DNA of 64,000 nt from Glandiceps talaboti (taxonomy: Eukaryota > Hemichordata > Enteropneusta > Spengelidae), in assembly GCF_964340395.1 (NCBI RefSeq), contig NC_135563.1, positions 632,001 through 696,000 of the forward strand, given 5' to 3'. Made by a program: the position numbers and the translations under genes. How positions within the stretch are numbered: the first letter of the stretch is position 1; each line of letters opens with the position of its first letter. Positions 62,630 to 64,000 of this stretch are shown piece by piece. The notes beneath the pieces were generated by a model that did not search any database, was not told the DNA's origin, and saw only the letters and a list, made by a program, of their open reading frames with translations.

Positions 62630-63508
62630 TTGCCAATGTTACTTCACAGAAAATGTATTGATCCTTCCTTTTTGATAGATAAGAAATTACCGATCCTTAT
62701 GTTCGCTGATGATATTGTACTGTTATCAACTTCTAGTCATGGTTTACAACATTCACTCAGATTACTTGAATCCTTTTGCAACAAATGGCAACTAACAGTG
62801 AGTCTTAAAAAGACAAAAGTTATGGTGTTCAATGCTAATTTTAAACCACTTAAATATAGTTTCTTTATTTATAATGAAAGAGTGGATATTGTTGCATCAT
62901 ACACTTATTTAGGTATTTCATTAACCCCTTCAGGAAATTTCAAAAATACTAGAGTATCTTTGAAGAATAAAGCTTTGAGAGCTCTGTTTGCTTACACTAA
63001 CGTACTGAATACACATAATAGAGCTTCAGTTGATATTCAATTGCTTCTCTTTGACTCTTTGGTCAAACCAATATTATTATATGGATCTGAAGTTTGGGGT
63101 GCCTACATATTCTGTAGAGTTGATGTTGGCAAATTCAATGAATACTTTCTTAAGCCTGTGATGAATGATATTGAATCAACACACATAAAAGCATGCAGAT
63201 ATATGCTTGGAGTTAACAAAACATCATGTATTCATGCATGTTTAGGTGAATTAGGTCGTTTTCCATTATTAATTACTGTTATTGAAAATGTTGTCAAATA
63301 TTGGTTTCGGTTAAAACAAGTTAAAGAGGCATCTTTACTTGATTATGCATACAAATTAGAAATGAGGTTGCATGAAAAACACCAGTCCATATATCTTGAT
63401 TTCGTTCATTCAGTATTATCTTTTTGTAGCTGTTCCCATTTTATAGTTGGTGAGAATTATAAATTGTCTACTATATTAAAGAAAGTTAAAGATATCTGTG
63501 GCAAGTAA
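62630..63508 (+). pseudogene. LINE reverse transcriptase, C-terminal half
   Basis: A 292-codon frame with the catalytic box ILMFADDIVLLS (62696-62731), the thumb region (KWQLTVSLKKTKVMVFN), a YLGISL strand and a LLYGSEVWG block. A C-terminal region follows with HIKACRYMLGV and ACLGELGRFPLL. The preceding RT motif (RIGTRQGCNLSPTLFNLFIN) is in the same frame just upstream of the first ATG. It ends in TAA at 63506. It keeps the active-site aspartates, but upstream breaks make the whole element non-functional. Confidence 0.85.
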
Positions 63509-63590
63509 CAACAAACTTCATGTTTATTCAAAAATTAAGTTAACTTAAGTTTTCAACGTGAAAAATATTTATCTGTTGTTAGAAACACTT

Positions 63591-63640
63591 TTGATAGAAT
63601 AGCTGTTACAAAATTTTGATAGAATAGCTGTTACAAAATT
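63591..63640 (+). repeat. 25-bp direct duplication
   Basis: ttgatagaatagctgttaca occurs twice in a row with a 25-bp period, just before the inverted copy of the window-start repeat. Confidence 0.9.
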
Positions 63641-63871
63641 CAATATGGTGTCGGTTACAATGCTCATTAACATATTATCTTTTTTTATATTACAAAAAAA
63701 ATCATCAAAAATAGAAAAGAAGATGTGCTGACTTGAAATTAACAGATCTGAGTAAGCTACCCTCTGACACACCAGATATCAAAGCAATCTGACAAGTAGT
63801 ATTTGAGGAGATGATGAAAATATCATTTTTGAAAAAAAAATCGTAAAAAATTGAAAATGGTACAGATCAAC

Positions 63872-63873
<2 letters not shown>
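63641..63873 (-). repeat. Dispersed repeat, right copy (inverted)
   Basis: Reverse complement of 85-328, covering the gccaatatggcg-like end (63641) to the aagttgatctgt end (63873). Matches include catcttcttttctattttt, cttgaaattaacagatctga in inverted form and a shared T/A homopolymer region. The right copy lacks several bases found in the left one (the tgatgcgcagg segment). Confidence 0.75.
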
Positions 63874-63922
<49 letters not shown>

Positions 63923-64000
63923 TTTATTTCTTATAGAGCACATTACATTAAAACAATCTCAATGCGCTGAACAAAAGTATAAAAGTAATTTAAAATGTAC
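63874..64000 (-). mobile_element. 3' end of an element with (TAA)n tail
   Basis: On minus the order is gcgcattgagattg, gtgctctataagaaataaat, then (att)n down to 63874. A GCGC ... CTATAAGAAATAAAT ... (ATT)n end is typical of SINE or LINE 3' ends in marine invertebrates. The body lies beyond the window. It is inserted at the border of the repeat 63641-63873. Confidence 0.55.

Larger units (their letters stand above)
59415..63590 (+). mobile_element. LINE (non-LTR retrotransposon), 5'-truncated and twice interrupted
   Basis: A plus-strand element. Endonuclease end: VDPFEFLENDLHSYL and ILILGDFNARIG at 59428-59553, continuing after an insert at 60281-60624 (LVILNGRMNGDFLG, STVDYGLVS, HCSDHCMISV). 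The linker 60637-61428 contains SKPWYNSSCYRLKKEI, KTFWNLVNLLKN and SGKACGDDGILNEML. The RT resumes after a second insert at 62134 (VPIHKSGSKDDPSNYRGI). It joins the next piece across a stop at 62251 and goes on to a frame change near 62509. The element starts inside the endonuclease, next to the PLE end. The frame ends at 63508 and is followed by a short 3' tail. Confidence 0.85.

Overview
The window looks like nuclear DNA of an invertebrate animal, probably a marine deuterostome or lophotrochozoan; the species cannot be fixed from sequence alone. Reasons: a split neuronal-type gene with GT-AG introns, AT-rich introns, very large minisatellites, and a mix of LINEs, a Penelope-like element (PLE), a tRNA-derived SINE and fold-back DNA elements. 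There are no bacterial-style operons.

Layout. 1-4324: AT-rich repeats, a 195-bp fold-back palindrome (1188-1382), and a possible transposon-derived reading frame on the minus strand (1822-2150). 4325-46123: seven plus-strand exons of one gene, with matching splice phases. Joined in order they encode a coiled-coil end, long Ser/Pro-rich linkers, one fibronectin type III domain and one SH3 domain, most like RIM-binding proteins (RIM-BP, presynaptic active-zone scaffold). About 30 kb of the 42 kb is intronic minisatellite: a 43/45-bp array of 20.6 kb (8235-28794), then 37-bp, 34-bp, 20-bp, 27-bp and 52-bp arrays, each from a different unit. Three copies of a dispersed repeat that carries a microsatellite (about 5051, 40918 and 43952), and a PLE remnant (6810-8045), fill much of the rest.

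46124-51330: 3' flank or 3' UTR-like DNA with a 518-bp fold-back element (48470-48987) and a diverged ~150-bp tandem repeat (49920-50456). 51331-51540 may hold a small exon.

51545-63590: a nest of transposons. It has a minus-strand LINE (51545-54670); a plus-strand PLE (55555-59412) split by a minus-strand SINE (about 56570-56841) and by a 1.63-kb fold-back element with a 7-bp target duplication (57184-58810); and a plus-strand LINE (59415-63590) split by a 720-bp insert (59554-60273) and by the 3' end of a second LINE (61429-62129). All reading frames in the nest are broken. The window ends with an inverted copy (63641-63873) of the repeat that opens it (85-328), followed by a (TAA)n-tailed element.

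The only supported host gene is the RIM-BP-like one. No new enzymatic system was found. The strongest unusual signals are the six unrelated minisatellites in one gene, several ending close to exon borders; a minisatellite unit traceable to the end of a dispersed repeat; and the nested insertions with readable junctions.
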